The notes: generated from the letters alone by a model not told the origin. A stretch of 64,000 bases of DNA from Mycetohabitans sp. B8 (GCF_021991875.1 NZ_JAHLKR010000008.1:186001-250000), one strand, 5' to 3'. Counted from the first letter of the stretch, positions 30,575 through 42,027 are shown. Numbers and translations: made by a program.

Positions 30575-31084
30575 TCAAGCTAGCGCGCCGAGGCCGACAC
30601 AGCTCAACGGCTGGACGGTTGCTTCGAAGTAGGTCTGGAACGCCAGCGCCAGCGCGCCCATCAGCAACATCGCGCCAATGAACAGCGATAGGATCACAAC
30701 GAACACGACACCCCAGCCGGAATGGCTCGGGTGATCGCCGTGTGGGTTGAAGCGGGCGTCCCACTGATCGTCCGGCCGCAAGCCATAGATGATCGCGGCG
30801 AGGAACGCGGCCAAGAGCGAGACGGCACCCGGTACCGAGAGCCACCACCCGGCGATGGATGTTCGCTGCGTCGTGACGAGCCATTGCACGCCGACGACGC
30901 CGAGCGCCGTCGCGGCAATATGCAAGTATGCCAGCGCGTCGCGCGAGCCATACAGGTAGAACCGGTGGGCGCCGAGCGAACCGAGCAGGAACGCGGCAAG
31001 GGCGGCGCGGGTTTTGGACTTGAACCGGGGTGGCGGGGCCGGCGGCACGCGGCCGTCGGAGCGCACGCGGGAAGAGGTGGACAT
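30575..31084 (-). CDS. TM2-domain membrane protein
   Basis: Integral membrane protein of 169 aa, function unknown. KSKTRAALAAFLLGSLGAHRFYLYGSRDALAYLHI at about residues 22-56 is the TM2 motif; two more hydrophobic segments follow, one ending in YGLRPDDQW. A final transmembrane helix lies at about 125-150. The start at 31084 (MSTSSRVRSDGRVPP) is chosen; a start at 31186 would add 34 residues without similarity. It is convergent with the Lrp gene. Confidence 0.8.
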   Translation of the reverse strand: MSTSSRVRSDGRVPPAPPPRFKSKTRAALAAFLLGSLGAHRFYLYGSRDALAYLHIAATALGVVGVQWLVTTQRTSIAGWWLSVPGAVSLLAAFLAAIIYGLRPDDQWDARFNPHGDHPSHSGWGVVFVVILSLFIGAMLLMGALALAFQTYFEATVQPLSCVGLGALA

Positions 31085-31466
31085 GGCGGGCAAGGAATAC
31101 GATGACAGGGCCGATATTGTACGTCGTGCCGTCAGCGCCTCGCGTATGTGACGCGATAGAGGGCGCTGGCTAGAGGACACCGGCATCGCCCAGCGTTACC
31201 CGCGCGACGCGGTAGCGTTGCATGGTGCGCCGATTGGCACATAGCGTGGGTTGTTTGACCCAAACGCAACGAATTTCCAGCCATGTTGGCGCTTGGGCGG
31301 CAGCGCCGCGGTGGGGTGGCACGCAAGCACGCCGGCCACCCGCGCCGTCACCGACGCGGTAAGTATTGGTTGGGGCGCCATTTTCAGGTTATAATCGCGC
31401 GTTTCGGCAGATCGAAAACCCGGGTGTTGTTGGTCAATACCCAGGCTATTTAGGTAAGGACACAGC
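31085..31466. other. Gap before rpsP, carrying its promoter
   Basis: 382 bp without a recognisable gene. The rpsP promoter lies at its right end (31366-31395). The left part should contain the promoter of the minus-strand TM2 gene, which I could not place. Confidence 0.6.
31366..31395 (+). promoter_or_regulatory. Promoter of the rpsP operon
   Basis: TTGGTT (31366-31371), 18-bp spacer, TATAAT (31390-31395); rpsP starts 72 bp downstream, leaving a leader of about 65 nt. A perfect -10 fits a highly expressed ribosomal operon. Confidence 0.65.
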
Positions 31467-31721
31467 ATGGTCATCATCCGCTTGGCTCGTGGCGGCTCGA
31501 AGAAGCGCCCGTTCTACAATATCGTTGCAACCGATTCGCGCAATCGCCGCGACGGCCGTTTCATCGAGCGCGTCGGCTTTTACAATCCGGTCGCGACGAA
31601 GGGCGAATCGCTGCGTATCACGCAAGACCGCCTGGCGTACTGGCAAGGTGTCGGCGCGCAGCTGTCGCCGACCGTGGCCCGCCTGGTCAAGCAAGCGCAA
31701 GCTGCGCAACCGTCCGCGTAA
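31467..31721 (+). CDS. rpsP: 30S ribosomal protein S16
   Basis: Small-subunit protein of 84 aa: [25 protein letters not shown] and [16 protein letters not shown] are canonical. GGTAAGGA before the ATG serves as ribosome-binding site. First gene of rpsP-rimM-trmD-rplS. Confidence 0.98.
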   Translation: MVIIRLARGGSKKRPFYNIVATDSRNRRDGRFIERVGFYNPVATKGESLRITQDRLAYWQGVGAQLSPTVARLVKQAQAAQPSA

Positions 31722-31817
31722 CCAGCTTAATGCGGGCCGGCGGCATACACCGAATGCGGTATCGTGGCATCCGTTGGAGCGCGGTACGCGAGTGGCCAAG
31801 CGCTAGCGTGTGATCGA

Positions 31818-32474
31818 ATGGCAACCCGTGCGTCGTCGCGTCGGCCTGTGTCGTTTGGCCCTTTTGTGCGCCGTCCGGTGAAAGGGGATGGCCGCGCGGG
31901 CTCGTCCGAGTCCGGTATCGAGCGCGTGACGTCGTTGCCGGACGACGCAATCGAGGTCGGTGCGGTTGTCGATGCCTACGGTATCAAGGGCTGGTTGAAG
32001 ATCACGCCGCATGCCGGCGTCGGTTCGAGTGGCGGTGCGCTGCTGTGCGCAAGCTCGTGGTGGCTCGTCAAAGGCGGCGTGTGCCGTGCGGCACAGGTCG
32101 TGTCGAGCAAGGCGCATGGCGTTACCGTGGTCGTGCAACTTGCCGGGTGCGCGGATCGTGATCAGGCGCTTGCGCTGCGCGGCGCCACGGTGCACGTGCG
32201 TCGCGCGGATTTTCCGGCGCTCGGGCGTGACGAGTACTACTGGGTCGATTTGATTGGCTTGGCGGTCGTCAGCGCGTCCGGTGACGCGCTGGGCCAGGTC
32301 GTAGACCTGATTGATAACGGCGCACACTCAATTCTGCGCGTGCAGTACGATGAGATCGGGCGGGACGGGCGTATCACGAAGGCGGAGCGGCTGATTCCGT
32401 TTGTCGACGCTTACGTGAAAACGGTCGATCCGTCGGATCGACGCATCGTCGTCGACTGGGGGATGGACTATTGA
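31818..32474 (+). CDS. rimM: Ribosome maturation factor RimM
   Basis: Assists 30S head assembly, binding S19. The 218-aa product contains the RimM N-domain ([17 protein letters not shown]) and the C-terminal PRC-barrel ([12 protein letters not shown]...[27 protein letters not shown]). A 45-residue Arg/Ser-rich N-terminal extension is usual for Burkholderia. The start is the ATG at 31818; the frame is open to 31764. Its stop overlaps the trmD ATG in TGATG. Confidence 0.92.
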   Translation: MATRASSRRPVSFGPFVRRPVKGDGRAGSSESGIERVTSLPDDAIEVGAVVDAYGIKGWLKITPHAGVGSSGGALLCASSWWLVKGGVCRAAQVVSSKAHGVTVVVQLAGCADRDQALALRGATVHVRRADFPALGRDEYYWVDLIGLAVVSASGDALGQVVDLIDNGAHSILRVQYDEIGRDGRITKAERLIPFVDAYVKTVDPSDRRIVVDWGMDY

Positions 32475-33259
32475 TGGAGCGCGCGATGCAATTCGATGTC
32501 ATCACGCTGTTCCCGGAAATGTTTCGCGCCCTGACCGACTGGGGGATTACCAGCCGGGCCGCCAAGCAACAGCGTTATACGTTGCGTACGTGGAATCCCC
32601 GCGACTTCACGACGGACAACTACCGGACGATCGATGATCGTCCGTACGGCGGTGGTCCCGGCATGGTGATGCTGGCCCGGCCGCTCGCCGATGCGATCGC
32701 TGCCGCCCGGGAGGCGCAATGCGCGGATGAGACCGGGTCACCGCCGTATCGCGCGCGCGTCGTGCTGATGTCGCCGCAAGGCCGTCCACTGAACCACGCC
32801 AAGGTGATCGAGTATGCGGCGCTGCCTGGGTTGATCGTATTGTGCGGTCGATACGAGGCGATCGACCAGCGGCTGATCGATCACGAGGTGGACGACGAAG
32901 TGAGCCTCGGCGATTTTGTGTTGTCGGGGGGTGAGTTGCCTGCGATGGCCCTGATGGATGCGGTGATTCGGCAGTTGCCTGGTGTATTGAACGATGCGCA
33001 GTCGGCCATGCAGGACAGCTTCGTCAATGGGCTGCTCGACTGCCCGCATTACACACGCCCGGAAGAGTATCAGGGCATGCGGGTGCCGGACGTGCTGCTC
33101 GGCGGGCACCATGCGCAGATCGAACTGTGGCGGCGTCGCGAGGCGCTGCGCAATACGCTGCTCAAGCGCCCCGATCTGATTGAGCGCGCCCGGCGTAACA
33201 AGATGTTGAGTCGTGCCGATGAGGCATGGCTCGCAACCCTCGTGGCATCGGAGCATTGA
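32474..33259 (+). CDS. trmD: tRNA (guanine-37-N1)-methyltransferase
   Basis: SAM-dependent m1G37 methylation that prevents frameshifting. The 261-aa SPOUT protein shows [26 protein letters not shown] and the knot motifs [13 protein letters not shown] and [15 protein letters not shown] take the ATG at 32474 that overlaps the rimM stop by one base; an ATG at 32486 (MQFD) is equally close to the conserved start. Confidence 0.96.
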   Translation: MERAMQFDVITLFPEMFRALTDWGITSRAAKQQRYTLRTWNPRDFTTDNYRTIDDRPYGGGPGMVMLARPLADAIAAAREAQCADETGSPPYRARVVLMSPQGRPLNHAKVIEYAALPGLIVLCGRYEAIDQRLIDHEVDDEVSLGDFVLSGGELPAMALMDAVIRQLPGVLNDAQSAMQDSFVNGLLDCPHYTRPEEYQGMRVPDVLLGGHHAQIELWRRREALRNTLLKRPDLIERARRNKMLSRADEAWLATLVASEH

Positions 33260-33383
33260 TGGCCGGTGTGCGAGGGCAAGGCGGTGGCCGGAGCCGGCTG
33301 CCGGAAGTCAACCCATCCTCTACCGGGACCTCGATCGTGATCGGGGTAAGAAAACGCCGGCAAGATGGTTACAGGAGTCAGTG

Positions 33384-33773
33384 ATGAATCTGATTGCAAA
33401 ACTCGAGCAGGAAGAAATCGAGCGCGTGCTCGCGGGCAAGACCATCCCAGCCTTTGGGCCGGGTGACACGGTCGTAGTCAACGTGAACGTGGTCGAAGGC
33501 AATCGCAAGCGTGTACAAGCGTATGAAGGCGTGGTGATCGCCAAGCGCAATCGTGGCCTGAACTCGTCGTTCATCGTCCGCAAGATTTCGTCGGGCGAAG
33601 GCGTCGAACGGACGTTTCAAACGTACTCGCCATTGATCGCGGGCATTGTTGTGAAGCGCCGTGGCGACGTGCGGCGTGCGAAGCTGTATTACCTGCGCGA
33701 GCGTTCGGGCAAGTCCGCTCGGATCAAAGAAAAGCTGTCTTACAAAAAGGAACGCGCAGCGTCCCAAGAGTAA
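33384..33773 (+). CDS. rplS: 50S ribosomal protein L19
   Basis: Large-subunit protein at the 30S/50S interface, 129 aa: [33 protein letters not shown] and [45 protein letters not shown] lies just before the ATG at 33384; the open frame upstream to 33213 overlaps trmD. Last gene of the operon, followed by a strong terminator. Confidence 0.97.
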   Translation: MNLIAKLEQEEIERVLAGKTIPAFGPGDTVVVNVNVVEGNRKRVQAYEGVVIAKRNRGLNSSFIVRKISSGEGVERTFQTYSPLIAGIVVKRRGDVRRAKLYYLRERSGKSARIKEKLSYKKERAASQE

Positions 33774-33785
33774 GCGCAGCACCGG

Positions 33786-33814
33786 AAAAAAGCACCCCGA
33801 CGGGGTGCTTTTTT
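33786..33814 (+). terminator. Rho-independent terminator of the rpsP-rplS operon
   Basis: Stem gcacccc / ggggtgc (33792-33798 and 33802-33808) flanked by A6 and T6 runs, 12 bp after the rplS stop. Confidence 0.92.
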
Positions 33815-33835
33815 CGTTGATGAGCCTATTGCACC

Positions 33836-34510
33836 ATGAGCCGGCTGATCTTCAATCCTGAGTTGCTGCCCGTCGAGTCGAGCGATACGCACTTGGCGCC
33901 GGTTGCCCCAGGTCGGTTGACGCCGCACGGCTTGCGCGAGCGGTTCCAGCAAGAACTTAACTGGACTCCGGAGCCGCATGAGGCGCGATGGACGCGCGGC
34001 GATCCACGGCAGGCCGCGGTGCTCATGCCGTTGGTGATTCGCGACGACGTCACGGTGTTGTTGACGCAGCGCGGAGACAGGCTGACTGACCATGCTGGGC
34101 AAGTCAGTTTTCCAGGCGGGCGATGCGAGCCGGATGATGCAGACGCGACCGCGACGGCGTTGCGTGAGGCACGGGAAGAAGTCGGCCTGCCGGGGGATTG
34201 CGTCGAGGTGTTGGGGACGTTGCCCGAGTATCTGACCGGCACGGGATTTCATGTCACGCCGGTCGTCGGCTTGGTCCATCTACCCTTTTCAACGGTGGCT
34301 GACGGCTATGAAGTGGCAGAAATTTTCGAGGTGCCGCTCGCCTTTCTGATGAATCCGTCCCATCATCAAATACGCGTTTTCCGCTCGGAAAATGTGGAGC
34401 GCCGTTTTTTTGCAATGCCGTATCCACGATTGAACGGCCGCGGTGACTATTTCATCTGGGGCGCCACCGCAGGCATGCTGCGCAACTTATATCGATTCCT
34501 AGCCGCATAG
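33836..34510 (+). CDS. Nudix hydrolase, CoA pyrophosphatase type
   Basis: Predicted to hydrolyse CoA or related pyrophosphates. In 224 aa the Nudix box runs GGRCEPDDADATATALREAREEVGL with all key Gly/Glu/Arg residues, preceded by LTDHAGQVSFPGG. The upstream UPF0035-like segment (LTQRGDRL.DHAGQVSFPGG) marks the CoA-pyrophosphatase subgroup (NudL/Pcd1). The start is only 22 bp beyond the rplS terminator. Confidence 0.85.
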   Translation: MSRLIFNPELLPVESSDTHLAPVAPGRLTPHGLRERFQQELNWTPEPHEARWTRGDPRQAAVLMPLVIRDDVTVLLTQRGDRLTDHAGQVSFPGGRCEPDDADATATALREAREEVGLPGDCVEVLGTLPEYLTGTGFHVTPVVGLVHLPFSTVADGYEVAEIFEVPLAFLMNPSHHQIRVFRSENVERRFFAMPYPRLNGRGDYFIWGATAGMLRNLYRFLAA

Positions 34511-34677
34511 CAGCCGGTATCCCGCCGCGCGTCGCGCCATGATCCGCGTTGTCCACCTGTTGTCTATCGCGTTTGCGTAACAGGGTCCAGATCAGTGAGC
34601 GTCGGGCCGAGGCACTGTGCTATCTTTACGCCATCTTTATCGGTACCCTTGTCCCAAACCGTATTACGGCGCTGCGC

Positions 34678-35616
34678 ATGACCTTTTTTTCCGTATTGCT
34701 GGCTCTGATCATTGAACAGTTGCGGGCGCTGTCGCCGCACAATCCTGTGTCGATGCTGCTTCACTATCACGCGACCAGTGCGGGGCAAGCGTTCGATGCT
34801 GGCAAGCGCAAGCACGGATTGCTTGCGTGGCTTTCCGTCGCTGTTCCGTGGACCTTGGTGGTCGCGCTGATCTACTACCTGTTGTATCGGATCAGTTTCG
34901 TACTGGCGTTCCTCTGGAATGTGGTGGTCGTCTATTTGACGCTCGGCTTCCGACAGTTCAGCCATTATTTCACCGACATTCATCTCGCGCTAAACAACGA
35001 TGACGTGCCGCGTGCGCGTGAAATCCTCGCGCAATGGACTGGCCTGGATACAGTCGATATGCCAGTGACCGAGGTCGTGCGCCATACGCTGATTCGCGCG
35101 GTGATCGCTTCGCACCGGCATGTTTTTGGTGTGTTCTTCTGGTTCGTCGTGCCGATCGGACCTGCCGGTGCTGTTCTCTATCGGGTGGCTGAGCATTTGG
35201 CGCGCACCTGGAACGATACGGTATCGGAGCGCACGCCAGCATTTGCCGCGTTTGCGCGGCAGGCGTTCTTTCTCATCGACTGGATGCCGGCGCGGCTGAC
35301 CGCCATGGGTTTCGCGATTGTTGGCAACTTCGAGGACGCGATTTACGCTTGGCGCAATACCTCGCAGCAGTGGCCGGATTCCAACGAGGGCGTGTTGCTG
35401 TCTGCCGGCAGCGGCGCACTAGGGGCTCGGCTGGCGGGCCCGCTAGCCGAGCCGTCCAGTGTCGACGCGCTGTCTTCCACCGATGGCGGCCCGGTGCCGG
35501 TGGGTGAGGATTGCACGCCGCGGGCACTGCAATCGGCGGTGGGCCTCGTCTGGCGCGCCGTCATCCTATGGATGCTGTTGTTGCTGATGCTGACCGTGGC
35601 GGTGTGGGCCGGCTAA
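34678..35616 (+). CDS. CobD/CbiB-family membrane protein
   Basis: Polytopic inner-membrane protein of 312 aa. MTFFSVLLALIIEQLRAL, LGFRQFSHYFTDIHLAL and FAIVGNFEDAIYAWR are shared with CobD/CbiB-like proteins of beta-proteobacteria. True CobD makes adenosylcobinamide phosphate, but no cobalamin genes are nearby, so this is better called a family member of unknown role. The start at 34678 follows the family; the frame from 34549 adds an unconserved leader. Confidence 0.8.
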   Translation: MTFFSVLLALIIEQLRALSPHNPVSMLLHYHATSAGQAFDAGKRKHGLLAWLSVAVPWTLVVALIYYLLYRISFVLAFLWNVVVVYLTLGFRQFSHYFTDIHLALNNDDVPRAREILAQWTGLDTVDMPVTEVVRHTLIRAVIASHRHVFGVFFWFVVPIGPAGAVLYRVAEHLARTWNDTVSERTPAFAAFARQAFFLIDWMPARLTAMGFAIVGNFEDAIYAWRNTSQQWPDSNEGVLLSAGSGALGARLAGPLAEPSSVDALSSTDGGPVPVGEDCTPRALQSAVGLVWRAVILWMLLLLMLTVAVWAG

Positions 35617-35647
35617 ACGAGCGGCATCGTGACGCATCCACGGCACG

Positions 35648-36622
35648 CTATCGGACCACCTGGCTTGCTTCGTGCAGCAGTTGCGCATACAACGCATGGC
35701 GCGCTGGCGCGACGCGGCCTTGCGCCACCGCGTCCAATATCGCACAACCCGGCTCGTGCAAATGATGGCAATTGTAGAAGCGGCAACCGCCGAGCAGCGG
35801 GCGGAATTCGGGGAAGGCGCGTTCGAGTTGGCCTTCGGTCAAATGATACAGCCCGAACTCCTGGAAGCCCGGCGAGTCGATCAACGCCCCGCCGTTCGGT
35901 AACGCATACCAGCGAGTGAACGTGGTGGTATGGCGGCCGCTGTTCAGTGCCGATGAAATGGCGCGCGTCGCGGCGTTTGCGTGCGGCACCAGCAGATTCA
36001 CCAGCGTCGACTTGCCCATGCCGGACTGGCCGAGCAGCAGGGTAGCGCGATGGGCGAGCAGCGGTGCGAGCGCGGCGTGCGCGGCGTCGGCGGCACCGGT
36101 CGCGGACACCTCGACGATCCGGTAGCCGAGTGCCGCGTAGGATGCGATACGTTCACGGGCAAGCGGCAGTGCAGTGAGCAAGTCGGCTTTGTTCAACAGC
36201 ACCACTGGCTCGAGCTGATGCGCTTCGGCGGCCACCAGCGCGCGGCCGAGCAGATCCTCGCTGAAATGCGGCTCGGTGGCCAGTACGATCAGCAATTGAT
36301 CGAGATTAGCGGCAAAGCGCTTCGACTTGAACTGGTCCGAGCGAAAAAGCAGGTTGCGTCGCGCATCGGCCGCGACGATGACGCCCTGGTTTGCGGAGGT
36401 CACCTCGAAGCTGACGCGGTCGCCCACTGCGACTTCGCTTTTTTTGCCGCGTGGAAAGCACTGCAGTAGCGAGCTACCATTGTCGGGTTGAACCACATAA
36501 TGCCGGCCGTGCGCGGCGATGACCCGGCCCTTGCCGCCTCCCCCTATCCGGTCGTGATCGTTGCCGCGTTGTGTTGCCGAGGCCGTGCGATGCGGTGCGC
36601 CGCGCGCTGTACGGCTGCTCAT
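35648..36622 (-). CDS. rsgA: Small-subunit ribosome maturation GTPase RsgA
   Basis: Circularly permuted GTPase checking late 30S assembly, 324 aa. Motif order is G4 (NKAD), G1 (GQSGMGKS), G3 (DSPGFQEF), which is diagnostic. An N-terminal OB domain ([15 protein letters not shown]) and a C-terminal zinc knuckle ([14 protein letters not shown]) flank it. Its start overlaps the M48 protease stop by 4 bp, so the two are co-expressed. Confidence 0.96.
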   Translation of the reverse strand: MSSRTARGAPHRTASATQRGNDHDRIGGGGKGRVIAAHGRHYVVQPDNGSSLLQCFPRGKKSEVAVGDRVSFEVTSANQGVIVAADARRNLLFRSDQFKSKRFAANLDQLLIVLATEPHFSEDLLGRALVAAEAHQLEPVVLLNKADLLTALPLARERIASYAALGYRIVEVSATGAADAAHAALAPLLAHRATLLLGQSGMGKSTLVNLLVPHANAATRAISSALNSGRHTTTFTRWYALPNGGALIDSPGFQEFGLYHLTEGQLERAFPEFRPLLGGCRFYNCHHLHEPGCAILDAVAQGRVAPARHALYAQLLHEASQVVR

Positions 36623-37872
36623 GCGCGCGTGTGTGCCAGCAGCCGCTCGATGCGCTGCGCCGCGGGCGGGTGGGAATAGTAGAACGCGCAGTAGACCGGG
36701 TCGGGTGTCAGCGTCGACGCATTGTCCTGATAGAGCTTGACCAGCGCGCTGACCAAAGCTTGCGCGCGTGCCTGCGTCGCAGCGAAGGCGTCGGCCTCGA
36801 ACTCATGCTTGCGCGATGATAGGCTGGTGAGCGGCGTCACAAAAAACAGAAAGACCGGCATCACGAGAAAGAACAGAATCAAGGCAAGCGCGTCGTTCGA
36901 GCCGGTCATCGACGGCATAACGCCCAGGCTCGTGTAGAACCACGGACGTTGGGCGAGCCAGCCGAGCAACGCAAGCAGCAAGAATGACAATGCAAACGTG
37001 ATGATCATGCGCTTCAGCACGTGCCGGTGTTTGAAATGACCGAGTTCGTGCGCCAGCACTGCCTCGATCTCGCTGCCATCGAGCCGGCTGAGCAGCGTGT
37101 CGAAGAACACGATCCGCTTGGCCGTGCCAAAGCCGGTAAAGTAGGCATTGCCATGTGCGGAGCGCCGGCTGCCGTCCATCACGAACAGCCCTTTGGCGGC
37201 GAAGCCGCAGCGGTGCATCAACGATTCGATGCGCTCACGCAGCGATGCGTCGGTCAGCGGCTCGAATTTGTTGAACAGCGGTGCGATCACGCTCGGATAT
37301 AGGATTAGCACGCCGATGCTAAACGCGACCCAGACGAGCCACGCCCAGATCCACCACATCGCGCCGGCCTGCTGCATGAGCCGCAGCACGACGAACACCA
37401 GCGGCAGGCCGAACAGCGCGCCGAGCAACGTTCCCTTCACTAGGTCGGCAAAAAAAAGCTTGCGTGACATTCTGTTGAAGCCGAACCGTGCCTCGATGAC
37501 AAAGTGCCGCGCATAATCAAATGGCAAATCGACCAGTCCGATGATGACGGCGACCGTGGCCACCAGTGCAATTTGACCCGCATATCCGCGACCCAGCCAC
37601 CCACTGAGTAGGGTATCCAACCATTGCAGGCCGCCCAACAATGTCAACGCGACCAGCAATGCGCCGCCCACGCCGATTTCGAGCATCGCGAGCCGCGTCA
37701 GCGACACCGTGTAGTCGGCCGCCCGCTGGTGAGCTTGCAGCGAAATCGTGTCGCGGAACCCGTCCGGGACCGCATTACGATGGCCGGCGACGTGCCGGAT
37801 CTGTCGGCTCGCGAGCCACAGCCGGGTGGCGATCATCGCAACGAGCGCGACGACAAAAAGGATCGTAAACAT
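36619..37872 (-). CDS. Ste24-like M48 family metallopeptidase
   Basis: Membrane zinc protease of 417 aa resembling CAAX prenyl protease 1. [10 protein letters not shown] provides the zinc ligands; the third ligand lies in the later [14 protein letters not shown]. An N-terminal set of transmembrane helices and [22 protein letters not shown] are typical of Ste24/HtpX relatives. In bacteria these proteases probably act in membrane protein quality control; the substrate is unknown. It overlaps rsgA by 4 bp. Confidence 0.9.
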   Translation of the reverse strand: MFTILFVVALVAMIATRLWLASRQIRHVAGHRNAVPDGFRDTISLQAHQRAADYTVSLTRLAMLEIGVGGALLVALTLLGGLQWLDTLLSGWLGRGYAGQIALVATVAVIIGLVDLPFDYARHFVIEARFGFNRMSRKLFFADLVKGTLLGALFGLPLVFVVLRLMQQAGAMWWIWAWLVWVAFSIGVLILYPSVIAPLFNKFEPLTDASLRERIESLMHRCGFAAKGLFVMDGSRRSAHGNAYFTGFGTAKRIVFFDTLLSRLDGSEIEAVLAHELGHFKHRHVLKRMIITFALSFLLLALLGWLAQRPWFYTSLGVMPSMTGSNDALALILFFLVMPVFLFFVTPLTSLSSRKHEFEADAFAATQARAQALVSALVKLYQDNASTLTPDPVYCAFYYSHPPAAQRIERLLAHTRA

Positions 37873-37982
37873 CCGTTATCCGTGGGAAGGCTGTAATGCG
37901 TCTATTCTCGCACGTTCGCCACGAGTGTCGCCGCTACGGCGCTTCGGGCAAAATAGCGAGGAATCCATTTTAAGGCGTTTGA

Positions 37983-38597
37983 ATGAGTCCCGACCTGCAG
38001 CAACCCGGTGGCCAACCCGTGCTGGCCAAGAGTGAATTCAACCTGATATGGCTGGATATGGAGATGACCGGCTTGCTGCCGAACACCGATCGGATCATCG
38101 AGGTCGCGGTGGTGGTCACCGATTCGAACCTGGCGGTGGCCGTTGAAGGTCCGGTGCTGGCGATCCATCAGTCGGATTCGACGCTGGATGCGATGGACCA
38201 ATGGAACAAGAGCACGCATGGCCGCTCGGGCTTGATCGAACGGGTTCGTGCATCGTCGGTCACCGAAGCTGACGCGGCCGCGCAATTGCTCGCGTTCCTG
38301 TCGCAATACGTGCCGGCCGGTAAGTCGCCAATGTGTGGCAACTCGATTTGCCAGGACCGTCGTTTCATGGCGCGCTGGATGCCGGAGCTCGAGGCATTCT
38401 TTCACTACCGCAATCTCGACGTGAGCACGCTCAAGGAGCTGTGCCGCCGCTGGCAGCCGGCAGTCTACAGGGGATTCCAGAAGCGTGCATTGCATACCGC
38501 GCTGGCCGACATCCATGAGTCGATCGACGAATTGAAGTACTACCGTGAGCATTTCCTGCGCGCGCCCGACGTCGCCACAATGCCGCCGGTGTGCTGA
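37983..38597 (+). CDS. orn: Oligoribonuclease
   Basis: 3'-5' exonuclease degrading di- and very short oligoribonucleotides, including pGpG from c-di-GMP turnover. The 204-aa DEDDh enzyme shows [42 protein letters not shown] and [19 protein letters not shown]. About 15 N-terminal residues precede the conserved core. It is divergent from the M48 gene. Confidence 0.96.
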   Translation: MSPDLQQPGGQPVLAKSEFNLIWLDMEMTGLLPNTDRIIEVAVVVTDSNLAVAVEGPVLAIHQSDSTLDAMDQWNKSTHGRSGLIERVRASSVTEADAAAQLLAFLSQYVPAGKSPMCGNSICQDRRFMARWMPELEAFFHYRNLDVSTLKELCRRWQPAVYRGFQKRALHTALADIHESIDELKYYREHFLRAPDVATMPPVC

Positions 38598-38663
38598 CTC
38601 GTTGGCTGAGTCAGCAGCGCTGGTCGGGGCTGGCCGAACTGGCCGGGACCGTGCGTTCCGCGC

Positions 38664-39276
<613 letters not shown>

Positions 39277-39293
<17 letters not shown>

Positions 39294-39900
39294 CGTCTTG
39301 CTCGTCGTCGGAAGAAGCGGAAATTCCAGCGTGTTCGGCGCGCGGATCTGCATTGCCGGTCACCTCTTTGATCCACTGGAACAGTTCTCTGAAATAGCGC
39401 GGCGGCTTGCCTTGAGCCGCCTCGCGCCGCGCATTGCGGATCAGCGTGCGGCCTTGCTGGACGTCGGCGCCCGGATGGGCGCGCAGAAACTCGGTCAGCG
39501 CCTCGTCGCTCTCGAGCAACTGCGCGCGGGTGCGCTCGATCCAGTGCAATCGCGCCGTCTCGGCTTTGTTCGTGCCGTTGTAGGTGTCCAGCGCGTTGCG
39601 CAGCGCCGCCACGTCGGTGTGCGCAAGGCCGCGCATCAGCCGTCCCACATATTGCAATTGCCGCCGCTTGCCTTCATGGTCCGTGATGCGGCGCGCCTCG
39701 TGTATCGCGTCGGCCAGGTCCTCGGGTAACGGCATGCGCTTGAGCGCATCCTTGGGCAGGTCAACAATCTCGGCGCCGAGCGCCTGCAGCGCCGTCATTT
39801 CCCGTTTGAGTTGCGATTTGCTCGGTCGCGTATCATCGCGGCCGCCCTGGTGGTCGGCGAGCGGTTGCGTCGCCGCCGTGGTTCGTGTCTTGCGCGTCAT
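39277..39900 (-). CDS. darP: Ribosome-associated protein DarP (YjgA, DUF615)
   Basis: Late 50S assembly factor, 207 aa. [17 protein letters not shown] and [21 protein letters not shown] are family signatures. The C-terminal 20 or so residues are acidic ([10 protein letters not shown]). It overlaps mog and is divergent from pmbA, the usual darP/pmbA pairing. Confidence 0.93.
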
Positions 39901-39967
39901 GCGCGTATTTTAGCGCGTGCCGCGTGCCATCCTCGCGGTTGGGCAAACGACTTGTTATGATCGCATC

Positions 39968-41350
39968 ATGAAAACCGAGGATCGAACTGACATGGCAGTA
40001 CACCAGCGCGTGTTTGCGCACACCCAGGCGCAACTGAAGGACATCGCGGCGGACATACTGCGGCACGCCAAAGCGCTTGGCGCAACCGATGCCGCGACTG
40101 AGATCTCGGAGGGCGACGGCTTGTCGGTGTCGGTACGGCGAGGCGAGGTCGAGACGATCGAGCACAACCGCGACAAGACGATGGGGGTGAGCGTCTTCAT
40201 CGGCAACAAGCGCGGCAATGCGAGCACGTCCGATTTCTCGCCGGCGGCGCTGCGCGATACGGTATCAGCTGCGTACAACATCGCGCGGTTCACCGCGGAG
40301 GACCACTGCGCCGGGCTCGCCGAAGCGGAGCTACTCGAGATGCATCCGCTGGATTTGGATTTGTTCCACCCGTGGGAGTTGCATGCCGACGACGCCGTCG
40401 AGATCGCACGCCGCGCCGAACAGGCGGCCTTCGACACCGACCCGCGCATCCGCAACAGCGAAGGCGCGAGCGTGTCCGCGCAGCATTCGCAGTTCGTGCT
40501 GGCCACCTCCCGCGGCTTTGTCGGCGGCTACCCGTACTCGCGGCACGCTATCGCATGCGCGCCGATTGCCGGCAGCGGCCAGCAGATGCAGCGTGATGAC
40601 TGGTACACGTCACGCCGCTGTGCAGCGCAATTGGCCCCGCCCGAAGCGGTGGGCCGCTATGCTGCCGAGCGTGCGCTGGCGCGTATCGGCGCACGCCGGC
40701 TCGAGACCCGAAAATGCCCGGTGCTGTTCGAGGCGCCGCTCGCCGTTGGGCTGCTGGGGGCGTTTGTGCAAGCGACCAGCGGCGGGGCGTTATATCGCAA
40801 GACGAGCTTCCTGATCGACTCGCTGGGCAAGCCTGTATTTGCGCCGCACGTGCAGGTGCGCGAGGACCCGCATGTGCCCCGCGCGCTGGGCAGTGCCCCA
40901 TTTGACGAGGAGGGTGTGCGCACCACGCGGCGCGACGTCGTGCGCGACGGCGTCGTACAGGGGTATTTCCTGTCGACGTATTCGGCCCGCAAGCTGGGCA
41001 TGAAGACTACCGGCAATGCCGGCGGCTCGCACAATCTGTCATTGACCAGCACGCTGACGCGCGAGGATGACGATTTCCGCGCGATGTTGCGCAAGCTCGG
41101 CACGGGTCTGCTGTTGACTGAGTTAATGGGGCAGGGTGTGAACTATGTCACGGGCGACTACTCGCGTGGCGCGTCCGGATTCTGGGTTGAGAATGGCCAG
41201 ATCCAGTATCCGGTCGAGGAGATCACGGTCGCCAGCACGCTGCAGCGAATGTTTGCGCAAATCGTCGCGATTGGCGCCGACAAAATCGTGCGCGGGACGA
41301 AAGAAACGGGCTCGGTACTGATCGAGCAGATGACGATTGCCGGCCAGTGA
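39968..41350 (+). CDS. pmbA: Metalloprotease PmbA (TldE)
   Basis: Partner of TldD in a zinc protease that trims leader peptides; also implicated in CcdA turnover. The 460-aa product carries the PmbA/TldD signatures: ISEGDGLSVSVRRGEVETIEHNRDKTMGVSVF at the N-terminus, and YSARKLGMKTTGNAGG and YSRGASGFWVENGQIQYPVEEITVA at the C-terminus. The start at 39968 (MKTEDRTDMAVHQRV) is chosen; the frame from 39917 adds 17 residues. Confidence 0.94.
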   Translation: MKTEDRTDMAVHQRVFAHTQAQLKDIAADILRHAKALGATDAATEISEGDGLSVSVRRGEVETIEHNRDKTMGVSVFIGNKRGNASTSDFSPAALRDTVSAAYNIARFTAEDHCAGLAEAELLEMHPLDLDLFHPWELHADDAVEIARRAEQAAFDTDPRIRNSEGASVSAQHSQFVLATSRGFVGGYPYSRHAIACAPIAGSGQQMQRDDWYTSRRCAAQLAPPEAVGRYAAERALARIGARRLETRKCPVLFEAPLAVGLLGAFVQATSGGALYRKTSFLIDSLGKPVFAPHVQVREDPHVPRALGSAPFDEEGVRTTRRDVVRDGVVQGYFLSTYSARKLGMKTTGNAGGSHNLSLTSTLTREDDDFRAMLRKLGTGLLLTELMGQGVNYVTGDYSRGASGFWVENGQIQYPVEEITVASTLQRMFAQIVAIGADKIVRGTKETGSVLIEQMTIAGQ

Positions 41351-41363
41351 ATCCCGCGACGGA

Positions 41364-41861
41364 TCAGCGCAGCCTTTCGTATTCGACGAACGCGTAGTCG
41401 AAGTCGTTCGGTGGGGCTGCGCGATAGGTTTCGCGCGACACCTCCCGCCAGTGCGCCGGTGACGGCGCGGCAAACGTCGCGTCGCCTTCAAACACGTGAT
41501 CGATCTCGGTGACGATCAATCGCCCGGCGCGTCCGATCCCCTCGCGATACAACTGGGCGCCGCCGATCAGGTAGGCAAGCGGCGCATGCAGCGTTTCGCA
41601 CAGCGCGAGCGCTGCGTCCAGGCTGGTGACGGTGTCGCAGCCCTCGAAACGTCGCGCCGCATCGTGCGTCACGACGATGTTCCGGCGGCCTGGCAGCGCG
41701 CGCCCAATCGACTCGTGGGTCTTGCGCCCCATGATCAGCGGCGCACCCATCGTGGTGCGCTTGAAGTGCGCAAGGTCCTCGGGCAGCCGCCATGGCAGCG
41801 CGTTGTCGCGTCCGATCACGCCGTTGCGTGCGCGCGCGACGATCAGGCAAAGCGTCGTCAT
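41364..41861 (-). CDS. folA: Dihydrofolate reductase
   Basis: NADPH-dependent reduction of dihydrofolate, regenerating the cofactor used by ThyA. The 165-aa product shows [33 protein letters not shown], with the catalytic acid in LPEDL, and [17 protein letters not shown]. It lies downstream of thyA on the same strand but is separated from it by 280 bp of decayed sequence. Confidence 0.97.
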   Translation of the reverse strand: MTTLCLIVARARNGVIGRDNALPWRLPEDLAHFKRTTMGAPLIMGRKTHESIGRALPGRRNIVVTHDAARRFEGCDTVTSLDAALALCETLHAPLAYLIGGAQLYREGIGRAGRLIVTEIDHVFEGDATFAAPSPAHWREVSRETYRAAPPNDFDYAFVEYERLR

Positions 41862-41933
41862 TGATCCACCGTGAGTTGGACAGGCAGGGGGCAGGGCTGG
41901 CCCCGCATGCCCGATTGTAGCCGACTGCTCAGT

Positions 41934-42027
41934 TTAGTTGATCGTTCGGCTCCGAGCGGCCCCAAGCCTGTGTGCGTCCATCAGCCGATACAGCGTGACA
42001 CGAGCGATATCCAACGGGTGGTGGCTT
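41934..42027 (-). pseudogene. Possible remnant of a helix-turn-helix protein
   Basis: Between folA and thyA the minus strand encodes LDIARVTLYRLMDAHRLG followed by a stop at 41934-41936. This resembles the C-terminal helix-turn-helix of Fis-type sigma-54 activators or of serine recombinases. An in-frame stop lies eleven codons upstream of LDIA, so nothing functional remains. The match is a pattern call on fewer than 20 residues. Confidence 0.35.

Noticed and set aside
34678-35616. Cobalamin biosynthesis function for the CobD-like protein
   Set aside because: No other cobalamin genes in the window and the family includes non-cobalamin members, so only the family name is used.
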